Shown here: one piece after another, positions 40,925 through 49,638 of the stretch
How the letters are laid out: the number at the start of each line of letters is the position of its first letter
How positions within the stretch are numbered: the stretch's first letter is position 1
Assembly (NCBI RefSeq): GCF_009903685.1
Contig: NZ_JAAABI010000002.1
Span: forward strand, 124,001-188,000
Direction: 5' to 3'
Source of the DNA: Flagellimonas ochracea
GTDB lineage: Bacteria > Bacteroidota > Bacteroidia > Flavobacteriales > Flavobacteriaceae
Length of the DNA stretch: 64,000 nucleotides
The notes under the pieces: model-generated
The model's database searches: none
Told to the model about the DNA's origin: nothing
Seen by the model: the letters and a program-made list of their open reading frames with translations, nothing else
Program-made: the position numbers and the translations under genes

Positions 40925-43900
40925 TTAATCCTCCACAAAAAGATAGTTTAACTGCAATTTGTTGAACTCCGAATTGAATACCTTGATTTCCTCGTCTACC
41001 AAAGCATCGAAAGCACTTAACTGGGATTTGATCTTGGTGGAGAGCTCATTTTTGACCCCAATATCTTGATCCGTTGGTGGAAAATCGTCAATGGAAACCA
41101 AACTGTTTAAATGCCCCAATTTGTTGGTTAACCTAATCGGAAAATTCAAAGGGTCTTGATTGCTACGGTTCTTGGTTTGGTACAATGCCTTTTCAATCTC
41201 ACCAAAATCCTCTTTCATTTTCTTGGCCTTTTCCACCAGTTCTTTGGTGCTTTCATTATCCTTGTACTGTTTCATAAAAGCATCCAATTGGCTGTTGATT
41301 TTCCTGATCTTTTTTATGGATTGATGCGCCCTGTCCACCGTTTGGTTGATATCTGCAATAAAATCATATTGCTTTTGCATATCAGCTACTGAAACTTCGG
41401 CACGTGGATCGGGTAAAATCTTGAACTGGTGCGACTGGCTCTCTCCATTCACATTCAAGTGAACTTTGTATGTTCCCGGAACCGCTTTGGCGCCTTTCAA
41501 ATTGGCCCACCAAAAAATCATACCTTTCAATTTTTCCGCTCCCTTGCCCCGGGTATCCCAGACATGGGTGTTTCCACCCTTTTTTATTTCTAGCTTTTTG
41601 TCCTTTTCATCGGCATAGGTGCTGAAGGTGGACAAGGTATCTCCATTCATTTTGGTGTAGGTAAGTGCGATGCTGTCTTTTTCAGAAAAATCTTTTAGAT
41701 AGAAATGGGTTATTACGCCGTTGGGATGATTTTGTCCTTCGGTCTTAGAAGGTTCTTTTGCTACTGCCCCTTTGGTTCGATAGCTATCCTTGGGTTGATA
41801 TAAAACAGCACTTGCAGATTTCTTTGAGTTATCCAATTGATGTAAAACGGTAAGATCATCAATGATCCAAACACTTCGTCCTTGGGTGGCAACAATCAGA
41901 TTGTTATCCTTAATGGTTAAATCGGTAATAGGGACAATTGGCAGGTTCTGTTGAAACCTCTCCCAGCTTTCCCCATCATTGAAGGAAATATACATTCCTG
42001 TTTCGGTTCCTGCATACAACAATCCTTTTCTCTTGGGGTCTTCGCGCAATACTCTTGTAAAATGTTCGGAATCTATCCCATTTGTGATTTCGGTCCAAGT
42101 TTTTCCGTAGTCCTTGGTTTTGTACAGATAAGGTTGAAAATCCCCCAGTTTATATCGCGTTGCGGCCACATAACAAGTCCCTTCATCAAAAGCTGAAGGT
42201 TCAATACTGTTGATCATACTCCATTCCGGGAGATTGGTCGGAGTAATGTTCTCCCAAGCGTTCCCACCATCTTTGGTGACATGTATCAATCCATCGTCAC
42301 TTCCCACCCAGAGCAGTCCTTCTTTAAGGGGGCTTTCATTGGCGGCAAAAATGGTACAGTAATATTCCACACCTGTGTTATCTTGGGTAATGGGTCCTCC
42401 GCTGGAAACCAATTTGGCAGGATCATTTCTGGTGAGGTCATCACTTAATAAGGTCCAGCTCTGACCTTCATTGGTAGACATGTGCACATGATTGGAAAAA
42501 GTGTACAACTTTTTCGGGTCATGTTTGCTGAAGATAATCGGGAAGTTCCACTGAAAACGATATTTCATTCCCTCGGCTCCATAACCCATAGGGTTATCGG
42601 GCCAAACATTGATTCCCCTGACAGTATTGTTTTCATGATTCACCCGGGTCAAAAAACCACCGTAACTGCCTCCGTAAACAAGGTCATTGTTGGTTGGATC
42701 TACAGCAATATGGGCTGATTCTCCACCTGCTGTGGGCTCCCAATCGTCTTCACCAATGGAATTGTCATCACTTCGGTGATTTATCCTAATGGTTGAATTA
42801 TCCTGTTGTGCTACATAAATACGATATGGAAAGGCATTATCTGTTGTCACCCGATAAAACTGTGCTGTAGGTTGATTGTAATACGTACTCCAAGTTTCAC
42901 CTCCATCATAGCTCACCTGTGCCCCACCGTCATCTCCGATTATCATGCGTTTGGAATTTTCAGGAGCAATCCACAAATCGTGATGATCCCCATGAGGTGC
43001 GTTAAAGGTATTGAACGTCTTTCCGCCATCAGTAGACTTATGGTAGCGCACATTGAGTACATATACCACATCCTCATCTTCGGTATCGGCATAAACGCGA
43101 GTATAGTACCAGGCGCGTTGTCGAAGCTTACGCTCTTCATTGATCTGGGTCCATTTTTTTCCGCCATCTTCAGAACGATATAATCCTCCTTTTTCTTTGT
43201 TTTCAACAATCGCCCATACCCTATCACTGTTCTTCGGGGACACGGTGACCCCGATAATTCCTAAAGTATCTTTTGGAAAGCCTTCATTTTTTGAAATCTC
43301 GGTCCAAGTCTCGCCACTATCGGTACTCTTCCAAAGTGCAGAACCATCACCACCGCTGCTCAAACTATAGGGCGTTCTTTGTACCCTCCATGTAGCGGCA
43401 TATAGTATTCGTGGATTGTTGGGGTCGAGAATCAAGTCTACTGCCCCGGCTTGATTGTTCACAAACAATACTTTTTTCCAAGACTTTCCGCCATCAATGC
43501 TTTTATATATGCCTCTTTCTTCTGTGGGTTTATAGATATTTCCCATAACAGCCGCATATACTATGTCGTGATTGGTTGGATGTACTTTGAGACGGGGGAT
43601 ATGACGGGTTTTTTCCAAGCCCATTGATTTCCATGTCTTTCCTGCATCAACAGTTTTCCAAATCCCATAGCCGGATGATACATTTCCCCGAACCGTTTTT
43701 TCACCACCACCAACATAAATTACATTTGGGTCACTTTTGGCCACTTCCACTGCACCTATACTCCCTCCAAAATAACCATCAGAAATGTTTTCCCAGGTGC
43801 GTCCACCATCGGTGGTTTTCCAAACACCACCACCGGTTGCCCCAAAATAAAAAAGATTGGGCTTCCCAGGAACCCCAGTTACTGCAGCAGAGCGTCCGCC

Positions 43901-44059
43901 ACGAAAAGGGCCCACCAGTCTATATTCCAAACTAGAATATAAAGCCTCAGGATAGACTGGTTGGTTGTTGGAATTTTTTCTTCGTTGGGATTGGATTTCG
44001 GGAATGCTCAAAAAGAGCGCCATCGCCAAACAAATGGCAATCGTAGCGTTAGTTTTCAT
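40925..44059 (-). CDS. exported VPS10/sortilin-like Asp-box beta-propeller protein
   Basis: About 1,044 residues, starting at MKTNATIAIC (44059), which gives a normal signal peptide ending near EIQSQ; a longer start at 44083 is possible. At least eleven Asp-box turns of the pattern SxDxGxxW are seen (for example TTDGGRTWENI, STDSGETWTEI and TKDYGKTWTEI), so two propellers are likely. Charged helices follow (about 880-1040). Proteins of this type are common exported Bacteroidota proteins, some annotated as glycosyl hydrolases. No catalytic motif is evident, so binding of polymer or protein is possible. Confidence 0.85.
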   Translation of the reverse strand: MKTNATIAICLAMALFLSIPEIQSQRRKNSNNQPVYPEALYSSLEYRLVGPFRGGRSAAVTGVPGKPNLFYFGATGGGVWKTTDGGRTWENISDGYFGGSIGAVEVAKSDPNVIYVGGGEKTVRGNVSSGYGIWKTVDAGKTWKSMGLEKTRHIPRLKVHPTNHDIVYAAVMGNIYKPTEERGIYKSIDGGKSWKKVLFVNNQAGAVDLILDPNNPRILYAATWRVQRTPYSLSSGGDGSALWKSTDSGETWTEISKNEGFPKDTLGIIGVTVSPKNSDRVWAIVENKEKGGLYRSEDGGKKWTQINEERKLRQRAWYYTRVYADTEDEDVVYVLNVRYHKSTDGGKTFNTFNAPHGDHHDLWIAPENSKRMIIGDDGGAQVSYDGGETWSTYYNQPTAQFYRVTTDNAFPYRIYVAQQDNSTIRINHRSDDNSIGEDDWEPTAGGESAHIAVDPTNNDLVYGGSYGGFLTRVNHENNTVRGINVWPDNPMGYGAEGMKYRFQWNFPIIFSKHDPKKLYTFSNHVHMSTNEGQSWTLLSDDLTRNDPAKLVSSGGPITQDNTGVEYYCTIFAANESPLKEGLLWVGSDDGLIHVTKDGGNAWENITPTNLPEWSMINSIEPSAFDEGTCYVAATRYKLGDFQPYLYKTKDYGKTWTEITNGIDSEHFTRVLREDPKRKGLLYAGTETGMYISFNDGESWERFQQNLPIVPITDLTIKDNNLIVATQGRSVWIIDDLTVLHQLDNSKKSASAVLYQPKDSYRTKGAVAKEPSKTEGQNHPNGVITHFYLKDFSEKDSIALTYTKMNGDTLSTFSTYADEKDKKLEIKKGGNTHVWDTRGKGAEKLKGMIFWWANLKGAKAVPGTYKVHLNVNGESQSHQFKILPDPRAEVSVADMQKQYDFIADINQTVDRAHQSIKKIRKINSQLDAFMKQYKDNESTKELVEKAKKMKEDFGEIEKALYQTKNRSNQDPLNFPIRLTNKLGHLNSLVSIDDFPPTDQDIGVKNELSTKIKSQLSAFDALVDEEIKVFNSEFNKLQLNYLFVED

Positions 44060-44234
44060 TTTAAATGATGTTGAATTAGTCAATCCTAAAAGTAGCGAAA
44101 AACGATGACGCGGCTACAACATAATCTTCTAAAATAGATGGATTCCCATACTATAAGAATAGATGACCTTGATTTTTCTTAAAGTCACAACATATTTTTT
44201 AAATACTTGGTGCTATGGACTAGTTTTGGAAAAA

Positions 44235-45245
44235 ATGAAAATGTCGAAACTCCGCCTTTTTTCAATTTTACTAGTTGTTCTTTGGATGGGTCCAATGACC
44301 TGTGGCGAAGTTTATGCCCAAAAAGCGACTCCCGTAGCGGTTAACGATACCTATTCCGCCGGAATAAACAGTACCCTTACCATTGCGGCAGCGAATGGTG
44401 TGCTTGCCAACGATTCCGATGCGAACGGAAATGGCACCATGAGTGTGCAAACCACTCCTGTTGTTGACGTTTCTTCGGGAACCTTGGCATTAAACAGTGA
44501 TGGTAGTTTTGATTATACCCCCAATCCAGGCTTTGTGGGCAACGATAGTTTTACCTACCGAGTCTGCGATGATGGCAGCCCTAGTGAGGTTGTATCCCGT
44601 TTTGACTTTGACACCTCAACGATTACCGATGCCACAATAGGGCCGGACGCCACGTCAGTGAACCCTAATGCGGCACAGACAGGATGTGGAATCCATTTTC
44701 CTTCGGGAGCTGGCGGTTCCACCGGTTTCGATATTGTTGTGCCCAATTCCTCAGGGATTTTTAATTTTACGAGTTTCGCAGTGTCCTTTGAATATCAAGA
44801 TCAAGAAAGCCAGGCCGATATTGTTACGGCAGGCAACTTCAGGATCTATCATTTTCGACCCAACGAAATGGGTGTTGAAATCGATGTAATCAATTCTACT
44901 ACCGGGCTTACAGAAACCTTTACCCAAAATTTAGGGAATTTTTTGAGTGGCAACAATCCATATACGGTGGCCTACAGTGAAACCACAGGAGATGTAACCT
45001 ATACTGCCAACGGAACTACAACTGTATTTCCGCTAGCCCCCCCAAACTCTCCGTTGGACAGCAGTTTATCATCCGATGTTGTCATTGGCGAACGCATGGA
45101 TGGCTCCGGTTCATCTTCACCTTCTTTATGTAGTATGGAATTTGTTGACAATAGCGTGTTATGTGATGAGGCAGATGTAACCCTAAATGTGGTTTCCAAC
45201 ATCATTACAAACCGGAAAATAACTTACAGGGTAAATCCTAATTAA
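44235..45245 (+). CDS. exported Ig-like (cadherin-type) protein with an inserted domain
   Basis: A 336-residue exported protein; the signal peptide ends near VYAQK. The Ig-like/cadherin-type fold begins at AVNDTYSAGINSTL (about 35) and runs to SFTYRVCDDGSPS. The usual ending of this domain, LCDEADVTLNV, does not follow but appears about 190 residues later, at the C-terminus. The inserted part (about 118-307) is beta-rich and lectin- or LamG-like. ATG at 44235 is used; TAGTTTTG just before it fits a -7 box only if the mRNA is leaderless. It lacks a recognisable T9SS sorting signal. Confidence 0.75.
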   Translation: MKMSKLRLFSILLVVLWMGPMTCGEVYAQKATPVAVNDTYSAGINSTLTIAAANGVLANDSDANGNGTMSVQTTPVVDVSSGTLALNSDGSFDYTPNPGFVGNDSFTYRVCDDGSPSEVVSRFDFDTSTITDATIGPDATSVNPNAAQTGCGIHFPSGAGGSTGFDIVVPNSSGIFNFTSFAVSFEYQDQESQADIVTAGNFRIYHFRPNEMGVEIDVINSTTGLTETFTQNLGNFLSGNNPYTVAYSETTGDVTYTANGTTTVFPLAPPNSPLDSSLSSDVVIGERMDGSGSSSPSLCSMEFVDNSVLCDEADVTLNVVSNIITNRKITYRVNPN

Positions 45246-45272
45246 AGACAGAATACCCCACACTTTGATTTG

Positions 45273-45629
45273 TTAGGCTTTGTGCTCGAGCAAAGATTCG
45301 AATGAAACATAGTCCAGTGCTTTTTCATGCGTAGACTCCAAAATCACTGGTGGAGCAACTCCTTCCAAATAAGCTTCTTTCCACCTGGAAATACATAAGC
45401 ACCATTTGTCTCCTGCCTTTAGTCCAGGAAATTGATAGTATGGTATTGGTGTAAGTAGATCATTGCCCCTACCCTTCGAAAACTGCAGAAAATCATCCGT
45501 CATTATAGCACAGACAACGTGGGTTCCTAAGTCTTCGGTACCCGTTTTACAAAAGCCATCCCTGTAGTACCCGGTTTTGGGTTCAAAACAACAAGATTGC
45601 AGGGGCATTCCCAAAACATTAGTTGGCAT
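45273..45629 (-). CDS. DUF2237 family protein
   Basis: A 118-residue cytoplasmic protein with Cys-rich N-terminus (MPLQSCCFEPKTGYYRDGFC) and the family motif EDLGTHVVCAIMTDDFLQFSK. Function unknown. I start at MPTNVLGMPLQ (45629), which overlaps by 11 bases the end of a 49-residue ORF upstream. The final WKEAYLEGVAPPVILESTHEKAL is conserved in the family. It converges with the Ig-like gene, with a 27-base gap. Confidence 0.85.
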   Translation of the reverse strand: MPTNVLGMPLQSCCFEPKTGYYRDGFCKTGTEDLGTHVVCAIMTDDFLQFSKGRGNDLLTPIPYYQFPGLKAGDKWCLCISRWKEAYLEGVAPPVILESTHEKALDYVSFESLLEHKA

Positions 45630-45768
45630 GATATAGATTTTGATCATCCCCAGCTTTGTTGTTCCTGCTATTAATTAGAGCTTGTTTGATGTTTGGGTCA
45701 AAGCGGACGCCATCAATATGCATATCAGCTAATGGACGGTCTATCGTATAAAATGTTTTCTTTTTCAT
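45619..45768 (-). CDS. hypothetical small protein (49 aa)
   Basis: Minus-strand ORF from ATG 45768, beginning MKKKTFYTIDRPLADMHID and ending DDQNLYHAN. No family recognised; it is hydrophilic, with no signal peptide. It ends inside the start of the DUF2237 gene in another frame (11-base overlap), which suggests translational coupling. The reading frame spans most of an otherwise empty 250-base gap, so it may be real. Confidence 0.45.
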   Translation of the reverse strand: MKKKTFYTIDRPLADMHIDGVRFDPNIKQALINSRNNKAGDDQNLYHAN

Positions 45769-45878
45769 AGTAGGGATAATTTAAGGGCTGAATGAGAAGC
45801 CACAAATCCATAATTAATACTAATCAGCACTAAGATATCAAAATTTTGTTTAACTTTATAGATAAATAATTAAACATT

Positions 45879-46220
45879 CTATTTTTGACATGCCCATAAA
45901 ATGAATACATTAAGCAGCATGTAAAAGAATGCTGGCAAGGACTTAAGGAATCCGTCTTTTAATCGAAAACGAACCAAAAGACCGAAAAACATCAAAACAC
46001 TTAAACCGGAGCTACCAATGATTAAAAGGGGTTGATAATAGAGTCCCAACAGTAAGGAAAGACCACCGGCCATTTGGAGGTAACCATTAAGTTCCCTGAA
46101 CCGAGCAAGCCCATATCTTTTGAACTCCAACACCATAAATGGTGAAGTTAAACAGGCATAACCAAAGAATAAGAAAGACAAGGCCGAAAAAATAATTGCC
46201 GTTTTAAGGTAAATCGCCAT
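45879..46220 (-). CDS. DoxX-like family membrane protein
   Basis: A 113-residue inner-membrane protein with four predicted helices, of the DoxX_2 type. It has ALSFLFFGYACLTSPFMV, LNGYLQMAGGLSLLLGLYY and a hydrophobic C-terminal pair. The function of the family is poorly known; some members affect redox or respiratory processes. It diverges from another DoxX gene at 46276, across a 55-base gap with no recognised promoter elements. Confidence 0.8.
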   Translation of the reverse strand: MAIYLKTAIIFSALSFLFFGYACLTSPFMVLEFKRYGLARFRELNGYLQMAGGLSLLLGLYYQPLLIIGSSGLSVLMFFGLLVRFRLKDGFLKSLPAFFYMLLNVFILWACQK

Positions 46221-46275
46221 ATAGGAAAGTAAGATTCATAACAATAGTACAGTATAAAATCGTAAAATTTAAAAC

Positions 46276-46653
46276 ATGGAAAATATAAGCATTGTAATTA
46301 AGATTTTCATCTTTATCAGTATCATCAACGTATGGTTTGTTCGTTTCAATAAAAGTACTTCATGGCGAGGTGGTGACGCCTCCGATATGAAGGACGAATT
46401 CAAAAAATATGGATTATCCGAAACCATGTTGTATATCGTAGGCGGGTTAAAAGTGTTGAGTGCTCTGGCCTTGCTAATTTCTATTTGGATTCCGTCATTG
46501 ACTGTTCCGGCGGCATCCCTGATGGCAATATTAATGGCTGGTGCCGTTTCAATGCATGTGAAAATCAATGATCACTTGCGTAGTTCAATTCCAGCATTCT
46601 CATTTCTTGTCCTTTCAATAGTACTAATTGCATTTAATCAAGGATGGCTGTAA
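46276..46653 (+). CDS. DoxX-like family membrane protein
   Basis: A 125-residue protein with four predicted helices, similar in layout to its divergent neighbour but with a charged loop (STSWRGGDASDMKDEFKKYG) between helices 1 and 2. The YGLSETMLYIVGGLKVLSALALL segment matches DoxX_2 proteins. The DUF427 gene begins 10 bases after its stop, so the two are probably co-transcribed. Confidence 0.82.
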   Translation: MENISIVIKIFIFISIINVWFVRFNKSTSWRGGDASDMKDEFKKYGLSETMLYIVGGLKVLSALALLISIWIPSLTVPAASLMAILMAGAVSMHVKINDHLRSSIPAFSFLVLSIVLIAFNQGWL

Positions 46654-46663
46654 TTCTAAGATA

Positions 46664-47233
46664 ATGGGGCAAAACATATTTGACAACGAAGTGCCGCATT
46701 GGATTTTGAAAGCCCGGGAAAAGTGGGAATACTTTGGACAAGCTCGCCCACCTTTTGCTGAAATACCAAAAGCTGGCCAACGCTCCGTTTGGGATTTTCC
46801 TAGACCCCCGGCTATCGAAAAATCCTTGAAAAAACTTAAAATCAAGCATGGGGCAGAACTTGTGGCAGCTTCACATAATGCTTTGGCAATTCTTGAAACC
46901 GCTAGTCCTTCAACATATTATGTTCCCCCAGAGGACATCAATTATAAACTCTTGGTCAAAATTCCAAAAAGGGAATCCCTTTGTGAATGGAAAGGGAATG
47001 CAGTCTATTGGGCCTTAAAAAACGATCCAATGGCCCCAATTGCATGGTCCTATCCCAAACCTTTTCAGGAATATATAATCCTTAAGGATTATTTTGCTTT
47101 TTATCCGCAACACTTGGAATGCTATCTCGATGGCGAACGCATTGTTCCCCAAACCGGCGAGTTCTATGCAGGATGGATCACCAGTGATTTGTCAGGACCT
47201 TTCAAAGGTAAACCTGGTACGGGACATTGGTAA
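46664..47233 (+). CDS. DUF427 domain-containing protein
   Basis: A 189-residue protein, starting at MGQNIFDNEVP (46664); the frame is open to 46628 but that reading overlaps the DoxX gene. The DUF427 (PF04248) part lies in the C-terminal half: WKGNAVYWAL, PIAWSYPKPF, VSxYFAFYP-like FAFYPQHLECYLDGERI. The N-terminal region with GQARPPFAEIPKAGQRSVWDF is typical of longer members. Function unknown. Same strand and close to a DoxX gene. Confidence 0.87.
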   Translation: MGQNIFDNEVPHWILKAREKWEYFGQARPPFAEIPKAGQRSVWDFPRPPAIEKSLKKLKIKHGAELVAASHNALAILETASPSTYYVPPEDINYKLLVKIPKRESLCEWKGNAVYWALKNDPMAPIAWSYPKPFQEYIILKDYFAFYPQHLECYLDGERIVPQTGEFYAGWITSDLSGPFKGKPGTGHW

Positions 47234-47336
47234 TCTTTTACAGGTTGTTACATCATCGTTCGATTTTACACTCAACCAAGGAAAGAATTCTTCTTTTTTA
47301 TTAGCTTTAAAAAATTAATGCTAAAACACTATACCC

Positions 47337-48470
47337 ATGGATATTTTCGGAAAAATCAAGGAAAAACTCAGTAATGAGTTTATCGACATTGTTGAATGGC
47401 TCGACTATACGGATGATACGATTGCCTATCGGTTTGAACGTTATCAAAATGAAATTAAGAATGGCGCTAAATTAATTGTCCGTGAAGGACAGACTGCCGT
47501 GTTCATAAACGAAGGCCAATTGGCCGATGTTTTTGCTCCCGGTACCTATGACCTTACCACAAAAAATCTTCCTATTTTGGCGACACTAAAAGGTTGGAAG
47601 TATGGATTCAACTCTCCTTTTAAGGCCGAAGTCTATTTTGTAAACACACATCTCTTTACCGATGAAAAATGGGGGACCAAAAACCCCATCACTTTAAGTG
47701 ATGACCGTTTTGGATTGGTCGAGATTCGAGCGTTTGGAACCTATGCCTTTAAAATTTCGGATGCTGGAAGGTTCATTATCGACATTGTAGGCACGGACAG
47801 TAATTTCACCAATTTTGAAATTAATGAACACCTGAAAAGTCTCATAGCCACAAGGTTTACGGACACTGTTGGTGAAGCCAATCTCCCCATAGAGCTTTAT
47901 GCCGCAAATACCTCTGAGCTATCGGAAACCTGTAGAGATGTCATGGCCCCGGAATTTGAATCAGTAGGAATTTCCCTGGAAAAGTTCTATATCGAAAATG
48001 TTTCAATGCCCGAAGATCTTAAAAAGGAAATCTTTGAATACAGCCGCATTGACAAACTGGATTTGGACAAGTTGACCAAGTTCAAAACTGCCAAAGCAAT
48101 TGAGGCTGCCGCTAAAAACGAAGGTGGGACAGCAGGTGCCGGAATGGGCATGGGCATGGGATTTGTTTTGGCCCAACAAATGGGTGGAATGATGAGTCCA
48201 CAAATGGGTGGAAATCCACAAATGCAGCAAGCTGGAGCTCCTGTCCCTCCATCAATGCCGACAGTGGTTCAATATTTTTATGCCGTGAACGGTGCTCAAC
48301 AAGGGCCGGTCTCTTTTGAGCAGTTGCAATCCCTATTCGCCAATCGAACCATAAACCGGGATAGTTTGGTCTGGAAACAAGGCATGGCCAATTGGACAGC
48401 TCTAAAAGATGTTGAAGAGTTAAAATCATTCTTGGGCGGCAATACCCCTCCGCCATTGCCAAATTCCTAA
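47337..48470 (+). CDS. SPFH domain protein with C-terminal GYF_2 domain (YdjI-like)
   Basis: A 377-residue cytoplasmic protein. The SPFH/band-7 domain covers about 20-245 (with IDIVEWLDYTDDTIAYRF, the membrane-targeting type seen in YdjI). A Gly/Met-rich flexible linker follows (about 258-305, AGMGMGMGF and similar). The C-terminal GYF_2 domain (about 315-365) contains YFYAVNGAQQGPVSFEQLQ and WKQGMANWTALKDV. B. subtilis YdjI of this type recruits PspA to the membrane, together with YdjG. The next gene, starting 3 bases later, encodes a zinc-ribbon membrane protein, which fits that pairing. Confidence 0.88.
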   Translation: MDIFGKIKEKLSNEFIDIVEWLDYTDDTIAYRFERYQNEIKNGAKLIVREGQTAVFINEGQLADVFAPGTYDLTTKNLPILATLKGWKYGFNSPFKAEVYFVNTHLFTDEKWGTKNPITLSDDRFGLVEIRAFGTYAFKISDAGRFIIDIVGTDSNFTNFEINEHLKSLIATRFTDTVGEANLPIELYAANTSELSETCRDVMAPEFESVGISLEKFYIENVSMPEDLKKEIFEYSRIDKLDLDKLTKFKTAKAIEAAAKNEGGTAGAGMGMGMGFVLAQQMGGMMSPQMGGNPQMQQAGAPVPPSMPTVVQYFYAVNGAQQGPVSFEQLQSLFANRTINRDSLVWKQGMANWTALKDVEELKSFLGGNTPPPLPNS

Positions 48471-48473
48471 TCA

Positions 48474-49562
48474 TTGGAGCCAGCAATTAAAAAAACAGCG
48501 CTTAAAAAGTCTTGTGTCAATTGTGGTGCAGAGCTCAAATACAAGCCTGGCACTACCAGCATCAGCTGTGAGTACTGTGGCCACCAAGAGTCCATCAAAA
48601 TTGATGAAAACGGGTTTGAGGAATTAGAGCTTCACCCCTACCTGCAGCAAATGGGCGCCCAAAAGCACAGCGAAGAAATTTCCATGCTGCATTGCAAAAA
48701 TTGTGGAGCCAATCAGCACGTAGAAGAGAATTACAAATCGCTGCATTGTGTATATTGTAGCATGCCCTTGGTAATAGAAGATGCCTATAAAGAAGAATGG
48801 ATTTTGCCTGGGGCTGTGCTCCCTTTTCAAATTGACCAAAAACAATCTTTTCGAATATTTCAGAAATGGGTCAAATCGCTTTGGTTTGCCCCCAACAATT
48901 TGAAGAAGGCCGCGCTGGACCCACAATTCACCAAAGGCTTGTACTTGCCCTATTGGACTTTTGATGCACAACTACATGCTTCCTACATCGGAAAACGGGG
49001 TGAATATTATTATGAAACCCGAAGGGTTCGCAATGCCAACGGAAAAATGGTTTCCCAACAGGTCCGTAAAACACGTTGGTACCCAGCTTCAGGCAATGTT
49101 TCAGGTCATCTTGATGATACCTTGATCAAAGCATCCAAACAACGTTCGGGGCGAATTCCCAATAAAATTTCACACTGGAACTTAAAAAAATTGAAGCCTT
49201 TTGAAAATGGTTTTCTATCCGGTTTTGTCACCGAAAAGTATACCATTCCTTTAAAAGAGGGCCATCTGCACTCCCAAGAGATTGCAAGAGATATTGCTGA
49301 ACGATGGTGTAGACGGGATATCGGTGGCGATACCCAACGAGTGACAAGCATGGACATGAGATTATCCGAAGAGACCTTTAAGCATATTTTGTTGCCGGTG
49401 TATGTGAGCGCCTATAGGTACAAGGGGAAAGAATACAATTTTTTTATCAACGGGGAAAATGGGCAAATTTCCGGAACCCGTCCCTATAGTTTTTGGAAGA
49501 TATTCTTTGTTGTTCTTATGGTGCTGGCCATAGTTGGGGTCATTGTTTTGTTCGCTAATTAG
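48474..49562 (+). CDS. double zinc-ribbon protein with C-terminal membrane anchor
   Basis: A 362-residue protein with two zinc ribbons: CVNCG...CEYCG (about 14-38) and CKNCG...CVYCS (about 74-97). The middle holds PYWTFDAQLHASYIGKRGEYYYETR, a segment typical of this uncharacterised group. The C-terminus is one transmembrane helix (about 340-360). The start must be the TTG at 48474: the frame has the stop of the SPFH gene just upstream, and the next ATG would lose the first ribbon. Three bases separate it from the SPFH gene, so the two are coupled. Confidence 0.82.
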   Translation: MEPAIKKTALKKSCVNCGAELKYKPGTTSISCEYCGHQESIKIDENGFEELELHPYLQQMGAQKHSEEISMLHCKNCGANQHVEENYKSLHCVYCSMPLVIEDAYKEEWILPGAVLPFQIDQKQSFRIFQKWVKSLWFAPNNLKKAALDPQFTKGLYLPYWTFDAQLHASYIGKRGEYYYETRRVRNANGKMVSQQVRKTRWYPASGNVSGHLDDTLIKASKQRSGRIPNKISHWNLKKLKPFENGFLSGFVTEKYTIPLKEGHLHSQEIARDIAERWCRRDIGGDTQRVTSMDMRLSEETFKHILLPVYVSAYRYKGKEYNFFINGENGQISGTRPYSFWKIFFVVLMVLAIVGVIVLFAN

Positions 49563-49638
49563 ACCGTATACCCCGCTGGTGCTGTTTGCGGAAAGTTAAA
49601 AATGTAGCGATCGAGACTTTTTCTTATTATTTTGGAAT

